Source of the DNA: Jiangella mangrovi
GTDB taxonomy: Bacteria > Actinomycetota > Actinomycetes > Jiangellales > Jiangellaceae
Assembly: GCF_014204975.1 (NCBI RefSeq)
Contig: NZ_JACHMM010000001.1
Span: 5,084,001 to 5,148,000, forward strand
DNA: 64,000 nucleotides
Direction of reading: 5' to 3'
Below are positions 46,722 to 55,765 of the stretch, piece by piece. The position numbers were made by a program, and so were the translations under genes. The first letter of the stretch is position 1. Each line of letters opens with the position of its first letter. The notes below the pieces were generated by a model, which saw nothing but the letters and a program-made list of their open reading frames with translations, searched no databases and was not told the DNA's origin.

Positions 46722-46761
46722 AGACACGATCCCAAGTGTCCGGAAACCCCGGGGCGGTTCA

Positions 46762-46974
46762 GACCGGGTGGACATACCTCTCTTGGGGCCGTGAACCCCA
46801 GGCTTCTATCAAGTCACTCCCGGCCGGGCCCTCGCCCCCTTGTGAGCACCATGGACAGGTCAACACCAAGCCACCGGCCACCAGCCGGGACAGATCATGG
46901 ATGAGTCACCCAGCGCCCACACCGGCACACCGCCCCGTCGAGCAGCACCCCGGCACAACCGATCCTGACAGAGA
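46762..46974 (-). ncRNA. candidate IS110 bridge RNA (left-end region)
   Basis: The 5' noncoding left end of the IS110 element, read on the minus strand, has two loops in the known order. The target loop has a guide at 46893-46901 (plus strand GATCATGGA), identical to the target flank at 46975-46983, and a second guide at 46858-46865 (GGTCAACA), with a CCGGC/GCCGG stem between. The donor loop has a guide at 46802-46809 (GCTTCTAT), identical to the element end at 44309-44316, then a TGGGG/CCCCA stem (46784-46800) and CCTCTCTT at 46777-46784, which matches the other end imperfectly. IS3 inserted right after the outer CCGGG stem (46764-46768). Confidence 0.72.
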
Positions 46975-47075
46975 GATCATGGAGAAGGTCGGCTCCAGAG
47001 GCACACAAGAGCCGACCTTCTCCATGATCAACAGTGAGCGGCCGGCGGAACTGGACCACAACGAGACCAATGGCC
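46975..47075. repeat. composite repeat copy 2, right part (hairpin 2 and tail)
   Basis: Hairpin 2 has perfect 21-base arms (46975-46995 and 47009-47029, starting GATCATGGAGAAGG) and a 13-base loop. The tail 47018-47075 matches 12297-12354 at 57 of 58 bases. It lies just downstream of the subtilase gene, which ends at 47094 on the other strand, so it may act as its terminator. The rest of the gap 46722-47093 is the IS3 right end and the IS110 left end. Confidence 0.88.
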
Positions 47076-47093
47076 AGAACCACACGCGAACAG

Positions 47094-48782
47094 CTAGGGA
47101 CCGGCCGAGGTGCGCAGCGCCCGCGACGCCGTCCGGGCCAGCAGCCGCCGTGCCTCGGCGCCGGGCCGAGCCGGCAGCTCGACGTCGCCGATGGGGGTCG
47201 TGAGGCCGGCCCGCAGCGCGTCGTCCTCGCCCAGCCGGTAGACCAGCTCGCTGACGGTCACCGGCGGCAGGTCGTCGACGGCGTCCGGTGCGGTGCCGAG
47301 CAGCTCACCGACGCGCGAGCGCACCTCGTCGCGGCCGAGCCCGGACAGGACGGCGCTCAGCCGGCTCACCGGGTCGGCGGCCTCGGGCGCCGCCGGGATC
47401 TCCGGCAGCACGAGGTCGGCCGCGTCGGGCAGCGGCGCCGCGAGCAGGGCGGCGGCATCGACGATGCCGACCCCGTACAGCTCGTCCCAGCCGTGCTCCG
47501 TCCAGCCGGGCGGCTCGCGGTGGCCGTGCGTGCGCACCAGCTGCAGGAACGCCGCATGCACGTGCGCCCGGCCGACCTTCGCGACGATGCGGTCGTGGCC
47601 GTGGTGGGCGATCCAGAGCGCGGCCACCCCGGCCAGGGTCGCGACCGCGAACGACGTGCCGTGGTGACGGCGTTCGCCGAAGACCGGCGGGTTCGTTCGC
47701 GAGTCGACGGATGCCACCCAGACGCTCTCGCCGGGCGCCGACACGTCGACGGCCGGCCCGCGCGACGACCCGGACCACGGCTCGCTGTCGGCGTTGGTCG
47801 CGCCGACGGCGATGCACTCCGGGTACGAGGCGGGAGCGACGACGATGCCGACCTTGTTGCCCGCCGCGGCCATGACGATCACGCCGTCGTCGATCGCCGC
47901 CCGGATGGCCGACCGCAGGCCGAAGAACCCGCGCCCGCCCAGCGACATCGTGATGACCTTGCAGCCGCGCCGGTGCGCCTCGTGGACGGCGCGCGCGACG
48001 TCGCCGTCGAGCACCTGGACGACGCTCTTGACGGTGCGGATCGGCACGATCGTCACCCGGGGCGCGACGCCGAGCAGGACGCCGTCGCCGCGACAGCCGA
48101 TGACGCTCGCGGTGTGGGTGCCGTGGCCGGGCGAGTCCAGCGGCATGTACCAGCGCCGGCGCAGCGGGTCGCGCGCGTCGTCGTCGCCGTCGACGACGTC
48201 GTAGTCGAGGTCGAACGACCACGCGCCGGCCACCTCCGGATGGTCGGTGTAACCGGTGTCGACGGAGCCGACGAGCACACCCGCGCCCCGGGCGGAGCCG
48301 CCGAGGTGCGGGAGCAGCGCCCACGCCGCCCCGGCCCGGACCGCGTCGACCACCCAGTGCACGTCGTCGGAGCCGGCCAGGTGGACGCCGCGGGTGTCGC
48401 CGAGCGACTCCTCTCCGACGGCGTCGTCGACGTCGTCGGCGTCCTCGCGGTGATCGGGCTCGGCGCCGAAGGCCGACGACGGCAGGTCCGGCTCGACGTC
48501 GGCGTCCAGCTCGCGCGCCAGCCGGGCAGCGAGGTCGTAGGCGACCCGGGTCTCGTCGTACGCCGGGCCCGCCTGGACCGCCCCGCTGACCACCCAGTAC
48601 CGGCGCAGCTCCGGGTCCGGCGTGCCGGGGAACAGCGGCTCGACCGCCCACGGCCGGTCGTGCTCGTCGACCGCGCCGAGCACGCGGTCGACCTCGCGCC
48701 GCAGCCGGGCGGGGCGGTCGTCGCCCCCTCGCGGCCGGACCAGGAGCCGCACCGCTGCCACCGTCGGATCGCGTCCTTGCAT
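47094..48782 (-). CDS. S8 subtilisin-like protease (cytoplasmic type)
   Basis: A 562-residue protease without a signal peptide. Catalytic residues are Asp175 (VGSVDTGYTDHPEV), His220 (SPGHGTHTASVIG) and Ser377 (HHGTSFAVATLAGVAALW), all intact. The N-terminal about 160 residues and C-terminal about 150 residues (acidic, helical) are not recognised. ATG 48782 is used because GGGGG lies 9 bases upstream; a GTG three codons earlier is possible. Divergent from a second subtilase with 169 bases between. Confidence 0.88.
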   Translation of the reverse strand: MQGRDPTVAAVRLLVRPRGGDDRPARLRREVDRVLGAVDEHDRPWAVEPLFPGTPDPELRRYWVVSGAVQAGPAYDETRVAYDLAARLARELDADVEPDLPSSAFGAEPDHREDADDVDDAVGEESLGDTRGVHLAGSDDVHWVVDAVRAGAAWALLPHLGGSARGAGVLVGSVDTGYTDHPEVAGAWSFDLDYDVVDGDDDARDPLRRRWYMPLDSPGHGTHTASVIGCRGDGVLLGVAPRVTIVPIRTVKSVVQVLDGDVARAVHEAHRRGCKVITMSLGGRGFFGLRSAIRAAIDDGVIVMAAAGNKVGIVVAPASYPECIAVGATNADSEPWSGSSRGPAVDVSAPGESVWVASVDSRTNPPVFGERRHHGTSFAVATLAGVAALWIAHHGHDRIVAKVGRAHVHAAFLQLVRTHGHREPPGWTEHGWDELYGVGIVDAAALLAAPLPDAADLVLPEIPAAPEAADPVSRLSAVLSGLGRDEVRSRVGELLGTAPDAVDDLPPVTVSELVYRLGEDDALRAGLTTPIGDVELPARPGAEARRLLARTASRALRTSAGP

Positions 48783-48951
48783 GTCGCTCACCCCCAGCGA
48801 TCACGTGTCTCGATCATGGCAGACAAACCGGACGCTGAGGGGTTGTCAGCGGGTGCGGCAGCGAGTAGTGCAGAGGGGTAGACACTGCTGCGGCCGGCTT
48901 CGGGGACGGTCAGCGCGGCCGGCGCGGCGCCGACCGAGGGGGGCACTGGCG

Positions 48952-50151
<1,200 letters not shown>

Positions 50152-50162
50152 GCCGGTCCGGG

Positions 50163-51455
50163 CTAGTCCGGCAGCTCCAGCGGGTCGCCCTGGTCGAGCA
50201 GGCGGCCGTCGGACTCCAGCGCGAGGCGCAGGTTGACGCGGTAGGTGCCGGGCACGTCGAGGTCCGGCACCCGCACGTCGACGCTGCCGGTGTCGTGGGC
50301 CGTCGTGGGCGTGATGCGATAGGCGATCGTCTCGGCCGCCCAGCTGACCGGCACGTCGATGCCGTCGAGCGACCAGGTCAGCAGCAGCTGGGCGTCGTCC
50401 AGCCCGCTCGTCTCGAGGTCGACGGCGACCACCCAGCCCAGCGGGTCGCTCCTGCCGTCGTCGTCCTCGGACTCCACCTCGCGCAGCGCGTCGGCGAGGC
50501 GGGCGGCGACCTCGTCGGCCGGGAGCGTGGTGCCGTCGTCCTCGGTGAGGTCGGAGACCAGCTGGGTGACGACCTGCGGCGCGGCGGGGAGGATGGTCCG
50601 CCGCAGCGCGGGGTCGGTGGCGACGTCGTCGACGAACTCGTCCGGCGGCGGCCAGGCGGCGGCGTCGGTGCGGAACTCCGGCGACAGCACCCGCTCGCCC
50701 GGGGTCGCGGCGGTGGGCGTCCCGGTGGGGGTCCCGGTGGGGGTCCCGGGGTCCGTCGGTGTCCCGGGGTCCGTCGGTGTCCCGGGGTCCGTCGGGGTCG
50801 CCGGGTCCGTCGGCGTCGCGGGGTCGGTGGGCGTGACCGGGTCCGGTGGCGGTTCGGGGTCGGGCGGCGGTTCGGGTTCCGGCGGGGTGCCGGTGCCGGC
50901 CACGGGCGCGACGGGGTCGGAGCGGGCCGCGCCGGCCGAGGTCAGCGTGATCTCGGGGTCCGGGACCGTGGCGGCGAACTCGCCGAGGGCCAGCTGCCGC
51001 GTCACCCCGGCGGAGGTGATGGTGGCGGCGTCCTCCTGGTCGGCCGGGAACACCTCGTCCCACAGCGCCAGCACCGCCAGTGCCGCCGTCGCCAACGATC
51101 CGGCCCCGAGGACGACGGCCCGGCCACGCCGGTACCACGGGGTGCCCGCACGGGACGGGAGGTCGGGCTCGTCGTCGGAGAGCCGGATGGTCGTGCGGCC
51201 GAGGCGGATCTCGGCGGGCCCGGTGACCCAGATCGGCTCCGCCACCTCGACGCCGTCGGCCGCCGTGCCGTTCCTCGAGCCCAGATCGGCCAGCCAGACG
51301 CCGTCGTCGACCACGTCGAGGCGCGCGTGGTGCCAGGCCACGGCCGGATCGGCGACCCGGACGTCGCAGTCCGCACCCCGCCCGATGGTGTGGTGCCCGT
51401 CGCGCAGCCGCAGCGCGTACGGCCGGCCGTCGGGCGGGGAGATCGCTGCCCACAT
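50163..51455 (-). CDS. FHA-domain membrane protein
   Basis: A 430-residue protein. Residues about 10-90 are an FHA phosphothreonine-binding domain (HTIGRGADCDVRV, then HHARLDV, LADLGSRNGTAADG), with the Arg, Ser-Arg-Asn and His expected. One membrane segment (VVLGAGSLATAALAVLALW) follows at about 112-130, then a Thr/Pro/Asp repeat linker and a C-terminal beta-rich domain of about 150 residues, probably outside the cell. It could read a protein kinase signal inside and pass it on. It converges with the short subtilase. Confidence 0.87.
   Translation of the reverse strand: MWAAISPPDGRPYALRLRDGHHTIGRGADCDVRVADPAVAWHHARLDVVDDGVWLADLGSRNGTAADGVEVAEPIWVTGPAEIRLGRTTIRLSDDEPDLPSRAGTPWYRRGRAVVLGAGSLATAALAVLALWDEVFPADQEDAATITSAGVTRQLALGEFAATVPDPEITLTSAGAARSDPVAPVAGTGTPPEPEPPPDPEPPPDPVTPTDPATPTDPATPTDPGTPTDPGTPTDPGTPTGTPTGTPTAATPGERVLSPEFRTDAAAWPPPDEFVDDVATDPALRRTILPAAPQVVTQLVSDLTEDDGTTLPADEVAARLADALREVESEDDDGRSDPLGWVVAVDLETSGLDDAQLLLTWSLDGIDVPVSWAAETIAYRITPTTAHDTGSVDVRVPDLDVPGTYRVNLRLALESDGRLLDQGDPLELPD
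50719..50832. repeat. in-frame tandem repeats encoding the Thr/Pro linker
   Basis: Two 12-base units (GTCCCGGTGGGG, 50719-50742) are followed by five 18-base units (50743-50832), the first three nearly identical (GTCCCGGGGTCCGTCGGT). On the minus strand they encode TPTG and TPTDPG-type repeats. All units are multiples of three, so slippage changes linker length without breaking the frame. Confidence 0.88.
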
Positions 51456-51514
51456 GATCCCCCCTGCAGGTCCTTCCAGTCTGAACCCGCCCGCCGGTGC
51501 GCACAAGGCGTGCG

Positions 51515-51973
51515 TCAGCCCTCCGCGATCTCCTCGATCTCGGCGGCGGGCAGCGACGACAGCGCCTCGAGCGCGCGGACGAAGCCGCGCCGGTCGGCGG
51601 CCGGCAGGGTGGCGAGCAGCCGCTCCTCGCGCTCGCGGATGCCGGCCCGGATCGCCCGTTCCACCCGCTGCCCCCGGTCGGTGAGCGAGAGCAGCCGAAC
51701 GCGGCGGTCGTCGGGATCGGGGGTGCGCGAGAGGAGCCCGGCCTCCTGCAGCTCGTCGAGGGTGCCGATGATGCGGGTCTTGTCGGCGCCGATCGCCTCG
51801 GCGAGCGCGGCCTGGGTGCGCATGGGGCCGAGCGAGCGCAGCGTGCTGAGCACCGAGTAGCCCCACATGGACACGCCGTGGACGGCGAGCACCGGCGTCT
51901 CGACGCCGATGAGCGCGCGCACCAGCGGGTACATCATCGCGGCGAGGTCGCGCCGCTCGTCCGCGCTGTCCAC
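51515..51973 (-). CDS. MarR family regulator
   Basis: A protein of about 152 residues with a MarR winged helix (TQAALAEAIGADKTRIIGTLDELQEAGLLSRTPDPDDRRVRLLSLTDRG). GTG 51973 is chosen because TATCGT lies 6 bases upstream; an in-frame TTG at 51997 would lie inside the operator. It is divergent from the TIGR03086-type gene, with a palindrome between, and probably represses it and itself. Confidence 0.85.
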   Translation of the reverse strand: MDSADERRDLAAMMYPLVRALIGVETPVLAVHGVSMWGYSVLSTLRSLGPMRTQAALAEAIGADKTRIIGTLDELQEAGLLSRTPDPDDRRVRLLSLTDRGQRVERAIRAGIREREERLLATLPAADRRGFVRALEALSSLPAAEIEEIAEG

Positions 51974-51996
51974 GTCGGAACGATACCAATGGCACA

Positions 51997-52018
51997 ATCA
52001 TATGCGCATGCATATGAT
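51997..52018. promoter_or_regulatory. MarR operator ATCATATG-N6-CATATGAT
   Basis: A perfect inverted repeat with 8-base arms and a 6-base spacer (CGCATG), placed between the divergent MarR and TIGR03086 genes and only 6 bases before the first possible ATG of the latter. Confidence 0.75.
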
Positions 52019-52024
52019 GTGCGC

Positions 52025-52636
52025 ATGCCTATGATGAACCTTCCCGCCGGCGAGGTGCTCGTCGACCTCGACGCCCGCGCCGTCCACACCAGCGCCGAAC
52101 TGGTCTCCGAGGCGAGCCCGGCCGACCTCGCCATGCCCACGCCGTGCGCCGGCTGGACCCTGCTCGACCTGCTCACGCACATGGCCACGCAGCACTACGG
52201 CTTCGCCGCCGCCTCGCGGGGCGACGGCGACCTCGGCCAGTGGGCGCTGCGCTCCCTCGGCGACGACCCCGTCGCCGCCTACCGCGAGTCCGCCCGGCAC
52301 GTCATCGACGCCTTCGCCGCCGACGGCGTCCTCGACCGGCCGTTCCCGCTGCCGGAGTTCACCACCGAGCACCCGTTCCCGGCGGCGCAGGCGATCAGCT
52401 TCCACCTCATCGACTACGTCGTGCACTCCTGGGACGTCGCCCGCACCCTGGGGCTCAGCCTCGACTTCGACGACGAGGTGCTGGACGTCGCGCACGAGAT
52501 CGCCACCGTGGTGCCGACGGGGCCGGCTCGGCTCGCGCCGGGCGCGCCCTTCGGTCCCGAGATCGCCTGGGAGGGTGGCTCGCGCCTGGACCAGCTGGTC
52601 GCCTACCTCGGCCGCTCCCCCGCCTGGCCCGCGTAG
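52025..52636 (+). CDS. TIGR03086 / DinB-like metal-binding protein
   Basis: A 203-residue protein of the mycothiol-dependent maleylpyruvate isomerase-like (DinB-fold) group: TPCAGWTLLDLLTHMATQHYGF and ISFHLIDYVVHSWDVARTLG carry the three His metal ligands of the TIGR03086 family. The function is unknown; thiol transfer is common in the fold. ATG 52025, 52031 and 52034 are all possible starts. MarR-controlled by position. Confidence 0.82.
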   Translation: MPMMNLPAGEVLVDLDARAVHTSAELVSEASPADLAMPTPCAGWTLLDLLTHMATQHYGFAAASRGDGDLGQWALRSLGDDPVAAYRESARHVIDAFAADGVLDRPFPLPEFTTEHPFPAAQAISFHLIDYVVHSWDVARTLGLSLDFDDEVLDVAHEIATVVPTGPARLAPGAPFGPEIAWEGGSRLDQLVAYLGRSPAWPA

Positions 52637-52650
52637 CGTCGCCGGGCCCG

Positions 52651-52700
52651 TGATCATCAACCTTTCGAGCTGCCAGGACGACCCGAAAGGTTGATGATCA
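52651..52700. terminator. hairpin with conserved TGATCATCAA ends
   Basis: A perfect 17-base stem (52651-52667 with 52684-52700, TGATCATCAACCTTTCG) with a 16-base loop between two convergent genes. The outer TGATCATCAA/TTGATGATCA is shared with the composite repeat family while the inner bases differ. Confidence 0.82.
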
Positions 52701-52716
52701 TGGAAGGGGCCAGAGC

Positions 52717-53796
52717 TCAGCCGCCCCAGATGCCGACGATCTCCTGGTTGGCGGTGACGACCTCGTCGGCGTCCTCGGCGGTCTCGGCGGCCACCGTCTC
52801 GACGCCGTCGGGGATGTCGCTCGGCGGGGAGTTGTCGCGGAAGTTGCGCTCGCGGGTGATCGCCTGGCCGCCGTCCTCGGCGGCGTACCAGAGCGCGAAC
52901 AGCATGGCCGCGTTCGGATGCTCGACCCCCTCGGGCATGTAGATGGCGTCGTTGAGGACGAGGACGGGGTCGAGGTAGACGAAGTCGACGGGGGCGCCAT
53001 CGGCCTGGCTGGCCTTGATGTCGGGGACGAGCGCGGGCCGGATCGCGATCTCGCCCGAGGCGACCTCGGCGAGGCCGGCGGTGCCGCCCTGGGTGAGCGT
53101 CGGGTCGACGGTCTCCTTTAGCGACGTCACGAGGTCGACGGCGCCGTCGGCACCGAGCGTGAGCGCCAGCATGTCGAACGGGAACCCGCGCGGGTCGACG
53201 CTCATCATGCCCTGGTACTTCTCGTCGGCCAGATCCTCCCAGGACGACGGCAGGTCGTCCGGCGACACCTCGTCGGTGTTGTAGGCCAGCGCCCAGGGCT
53301 GGACGTTCTCCGTCAGGCCGCCGTCGGCCTGGATGATCTCGTCGCGGGCGCCGCAGTCGGCCCAGCCGGGGTCCTGGTTCAGCGCGCCGGCGTCGATGAG
53401 CGGCTTGAGGAAGCTGACCCGGCCCTGGAAGAGATCGGGCGGGGCGTTGCCGGCGCTGCGCTCGGTGAGCAGCCGGGTCGGCGTCTCGTCGGGATTGACG
53501 ACGGCGTCCTGGATCTCGATGCCGGGGTACTCCTGCGAGAACGCGTCGTAGACGACGGCCATGTCCTCGGGGTCCTGGCCGCCCCACCGGACGAGCGTGC
53601 CCTCGTCCTGGGCGGCCTCGTAGAGCGAGTCCATGGTGCACTCGCCGCCGTCGGCCCCGGCGACGGGCGTGGAGTCGCCACCCGAGCCGCCCGACCCGTC
53701 GGACGACTCGTCCGAACCGCCACAGGCCGAGAACAACAACGCGCCCACGATCCCGAGCGAGAGAAAGGCGCCGCGGCGCCGTAGCTGGTATGTCAT
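52717..53796 (-). CDS. Fe3+/polyamine-type ABC substrate-binding lipoprotein
   Basis: A 359-residue lipoprotein: signal peptide with lipobox LFSAC, then a Gly/Ser-rich stretch and a binding domain with LVRWGGQDPEDMAVVYDAF and GGTAGLAEVASGEIAI. Fold type as in iron, polyamine or 2-aminoethylphosphonate binders. GGGAGGG lies 8 bases before ATG 53796. It is the last gene of the minus-strand run and serves the fused permease and ATPase encoded upstream. Ligand unknown. Confidence 0.87.
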   Translation of the reverse strand: MTYQLRRRGAFLSLGIVGALLFSACGGSDESSDGSGGSGGDSTPVAGADGGECTMDSLYEAAQDEGTLVRWGGQDPEDMAVVYDAFSQEYPGIEIQDAVVNPDETPTRLLTERSAGNAPPDLFQGRVSFLKPLIDAGALNQDPGWADCGARDEIIQADGGLTENVQPWALAYNTDEVSPDDLPSSWEDLADEKYQGMMSVDPRGFPFDMLALTLGADGAVDLVTSLKETVDPTLTQGGTAGLAEVASGEIAIRPALVPDIKASQADGAPVDFVYLDPVLVLNDAIYMPEGVEHPNAAMLFALWYAAEDGGQAITRERNFRDNSPPSDIPDGVETVAAETAEDADEVVTANQEIVGIWGG

Positions 53797-53839
53797 CGAA
53801 CTGCCCTCCCACATGAACGGACAGGAGTAGAGAGCCGGG

Positions 53840-54739
53840 TCAGCCGGGCGATCCCGCGCTCACTGCGTCCCAGAGGTCCTGATGACTCAGCCCCTCCGGC
53901 GACAGCGCGAGGTCGGCCCCGTTCCCGATGACGGCGCGAAGCACCGACTTGCGTACCTGACGTGCATCCATGTGCTGGTCGACGCAGAGCTCGGCCAGCC
54001 GCTTCACCGCGTCGGCGTCACCATCGAGTCCGGTGCCGAACTCGCGGAGGGTCGAGGCGAGGATCACCTGGGCGGCCTCGAGGCCGGGCAGGTCGAACGA
54101 TTCGACGAGGTCGGCCCGCGAGACGAACGCGGCGTCGACGGCGCGCGGCTCGTTCGTCGTCACGAGGATGAGGACGTTCGGGCACCGCGCGGAGAGCTCG
54201 TCGACCCCGGTGAGGACGGCGGCCGTGGCGCGGTGCACGTCGACGGGGTTGGTGGTGAACGACGCGTGGTGCCGCGACGGGGCCAGCGCCTCGACCTCGT
54301 CGACCAGCACGACGAGGGGCCGGCCGTCGGCCGCGAGGTCGGGCAGGGTCCGCTTGAACAGCCGGGCGACGGCGCGCTGGCTCTCGCCGAGGAACTCGCT
54401 GGGGAACGCGTGCGGGTCGACGACGGCGAACACCGTCTCGGCCGCGATCCCCCGCCGCGCCAGGACGCCGGCCGCCTCGTTCGCCAGCCCGTGCGCGAGC
54501 GTCGTCTTGCCCGTGCCCGGCGCGCCCGCCAGCAGCGCCAGTCCGCTGACCGGCAGCGCGACCCGCGACCGCCCGGCGCGCTGGGTGAGGCTGAACAGCG
54601 CGTGCCCGAGCAGCCGCGACTTCACGCCCGGGTCGACGACGATGTCGTCCCATCGGTCCGCCCAGGTGGCGTCGGGCAGCGTCGCGAGGACCGCGACCCC
54701 GTCGGCGGCCCCCGGTCCGGCCGAGTGCCCGTGCGACAT
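53840..54739 (-). CDS. TRIP13/Pch2-like AAA+ ATPase
   Basis: A 299-residue single AAA+ ATPase: Walker A GAPGTGKT (residues 72-79), Walker B LVVLVDEVEAL (about 142-152), sensor-1 VTTNEP and the stretch VDAAFVSRADLVESF, which closely follows the DVAFVDRAD motif of TRIP13/Pch2. TRIP13 proteins remodel HORMA proteins, in bacteria mainly in CBASS defence. Here no HORMA or nucleotide cyclase gene is near; it lies between two cupins and a transporter binding protein, overlapping the cupin stop by one base. Confidence 0.85.
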   Translation of the reverse strand: MSHGHSAGPGAADGVAVLATLPDATWADRWDDIVVDPGVKSRLLGHALFSLTQRAGRSRVALPVSGLALLAGAPGTGKTTLAHGLANEAAGVLARRGIAAETVFAVVDPHAFPSEFLGESQRAVARLFKRTLPDLAADGRPLVVLVDEVEALAPSRHHASFTTNPVDVHRATAAVLTGVDELSARCPNVLILVTTNEPRAVDAAFVSRADLVESFDLPGLEAAQVILASTLREFGTGLDGDADAVKRLAELCVDQHMDARQVRKSVLRAVIGNGADLALSPEGLSHQDLWDAVSAGSPG

Positions 54740-55239
54740 CAGCCCGCCCCGTCGCCGTGCTCGGAGCCGTACTCGGGGCAGTCCTCGAGGACGGTCAGCT
54801 CGACGCCGGCCTCGGGACCGAGCGCGGAGTCGAAGTTCGGCCAGACCACGAGCAGCCGGGCCGGCCCGTCGCCGTCGTTGACGTGCTGGTAGACGACGCC
54901 GGTCTCGCGGATGGGCAGCGCGATGACGTCGTCGGCCTCCCAGCTGTGCGGGCGCCCGTCGACGACGGTGTGCCCGGAGCCCTCGAGCACGAAGTGGACG
55001 ATCCCGCCCTGGACCCGCATGCGGCCGCTGCGCGACCCGGCGGGCAGGGTCAGCTCGTGGACGTAGAGCGACTGGGTGCTGGTGTCGGTGATGGCGGGAT
55101 GCAGGTACCAGCGCATGGCGCCCATGCGGTTGAGCTCCGCCGTCGTGCCGTCGCGGGTGAGCAGGCTGGCGCCGGCGCGGTGCTGCTCGCGGATGCGGAC
55201 CGCCTCGGCGAGCCAGTGCTCGAACAGGGTCTCGCTCAT
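54739..55239 (-). CDS. cupin-domain protein
   Basis: A 166-residue cupin with a C-terminal barrel: GGIVHFVLEGSGHTVVDG and ALPIRETGVVYQHVNDGDGPARLLVV. Metal ligands are only partly present: the first motif has few His (H in GSGH) and the second has YQHVN. Function unknown; these proteins bind small acids or act as dioxygenase-like enzymes. The ATG at 55239 overlaps the preceding cupin by 4 bases. Confidence 0.8.
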   Translation of the reverse strand: MSETLFEHWLAEAVRIREQHRAGASLLTRDGTTAELNRMGAMRWYLHPAITDTSTQSLYVHELTLPAGSRSGRMRVQGGIVHFVLEGSGHTVVDGRPHSWEADDVIALPIRETGVVYQHVNDGDGPARLLVVWPNFDSALGPEAGVELTVLEDCPEYGSEHGDGAG

Positions 55240-55757
55240 TCGTCCCGCCAGCCCTTCTGCTCCTTGATCTGCGTCAGGATCGACCCGGTGGCGTGCAGGA
55301 ACGGCAGGAAGACGAAGCCGATCCACTCACTGCTGCCGGACGGGTCGAGGTTGAAGTGCTGGTGCTCGACGCCGCCGGGCTTGATCGGCAGCACCAGGAG
55401 GTCGCCGACCTTCCAGTCCAGGCGCTCGCCGTCGAAGACGCTGTAGCCGTGGCCGCGGGTCACGTAGATGACCAACCCGCCCTGGTGCGTGTGCGCCCCG
55501 GACTCGGTGTGCACCTCCTTGCCGAACACCATCCAGTCCTGCACGGCCGAGCCGGTGCCGTCGATGTGGATGTAGTACCGGCTGCGGCCCTGGCGCGACT
55601 GCTGCCACGGCAGTTCCGAGGCCTTGATGACGACGCTGCCCGTCTCGGCCCGCTCGCGCCGGGACCGGAAGGACTGGAACATCGCCTCGTACGGATGCAC
55701 CTTGGTCCGGGTGGCCACCCCGCTCGTCTGGCCGCTGGACCCGTTGTCGCTGGTCAT
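55236..55757 (-). CDS. cupin-domain protein, second
   Basis: A 173-residue cupin with a better metal site: SGAHTHQGGLVIYVTRGHGYSV has the HxH...G motif and GGVEHQHFNLDPSG the second. It resembles the neighbouring cupin in the order of segments (WQQSRQGRSRYYIHID) and probably arose by duplication. ATG 55757 begins the protein eight bases after the ABC ATPase stop. Likely to be a small-molecule dioxygenase or binding protein. Confidence 0.8.
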   Translation of the reverse strand: MTSDNGSSGQTSGVATRTKVHPYEAMFQSFRSRRERAETGSVVIKASELPWQQSRQGRSRYYIHIDGTGSAVQDWMVFGKEVHTESGAHTHQGGLVIYVTRGHGYSVFDGERLDWKVGDLLVLPIKPGGVEHQHFNLDPSGSSEWIGFVFLPFLHATGSILTQIKEQKGWRDE

Positions 55758-55765
55758 ATCGCTGC

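Larger units (their letters stand above)
45429..46761 (+). mobile_element. IS3-family insertion sequence
   Basis: 1333 bases bounded by 26-base inverted repeats matching at 24 positions: 45429-45454 (TGAACCGCCCCGGGG) and 46736-46761. The ends have the TG and CA termini of IS3. A 3-base direct repeat GAC (45426-45428 and 46762-46764) is the target duplication. Contains orfA and orfB in -1 relation. Inserted in the left-end region of the IS110 element. Confidence 0.95.
44308..46974 (-). mobile_element. IS110-family element, interrupted by IS3
   Basis: Ends are placed by comparison with the uninterrupted repeat copy at 12207-12354: hairpin 1 stops at 44307 and hairpin 2 resumes at 46975. GA at 44306-44307 and at 46975-46976 is the two-base core on both sides (TC on the transposase strand). 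Without the 1333-base IS3 and its 3-base duplication the element is 1331 bases long, a normal size for IS110. It has no terminal inverted repeats, as expected. It encodes a DEDD transposase on the minus strand and a bridge-RNA-like left end. Confidence 0.8.

Noticed and set aside
50719-50832. Tandem repeats resembling a CRISPR or minisatellite
   Set aside because: Units are in-frame coding repeats without unique spacers; they encode the Thr/Pro linker of the FHA protein.
53840-54739. CBASS defence island suggested by the TRIP13-like ATPase
   Set aside because: No CD-NTase, HORMA or effector gene in the neighbourhood; the flanking genes are transporter and cupin genes.
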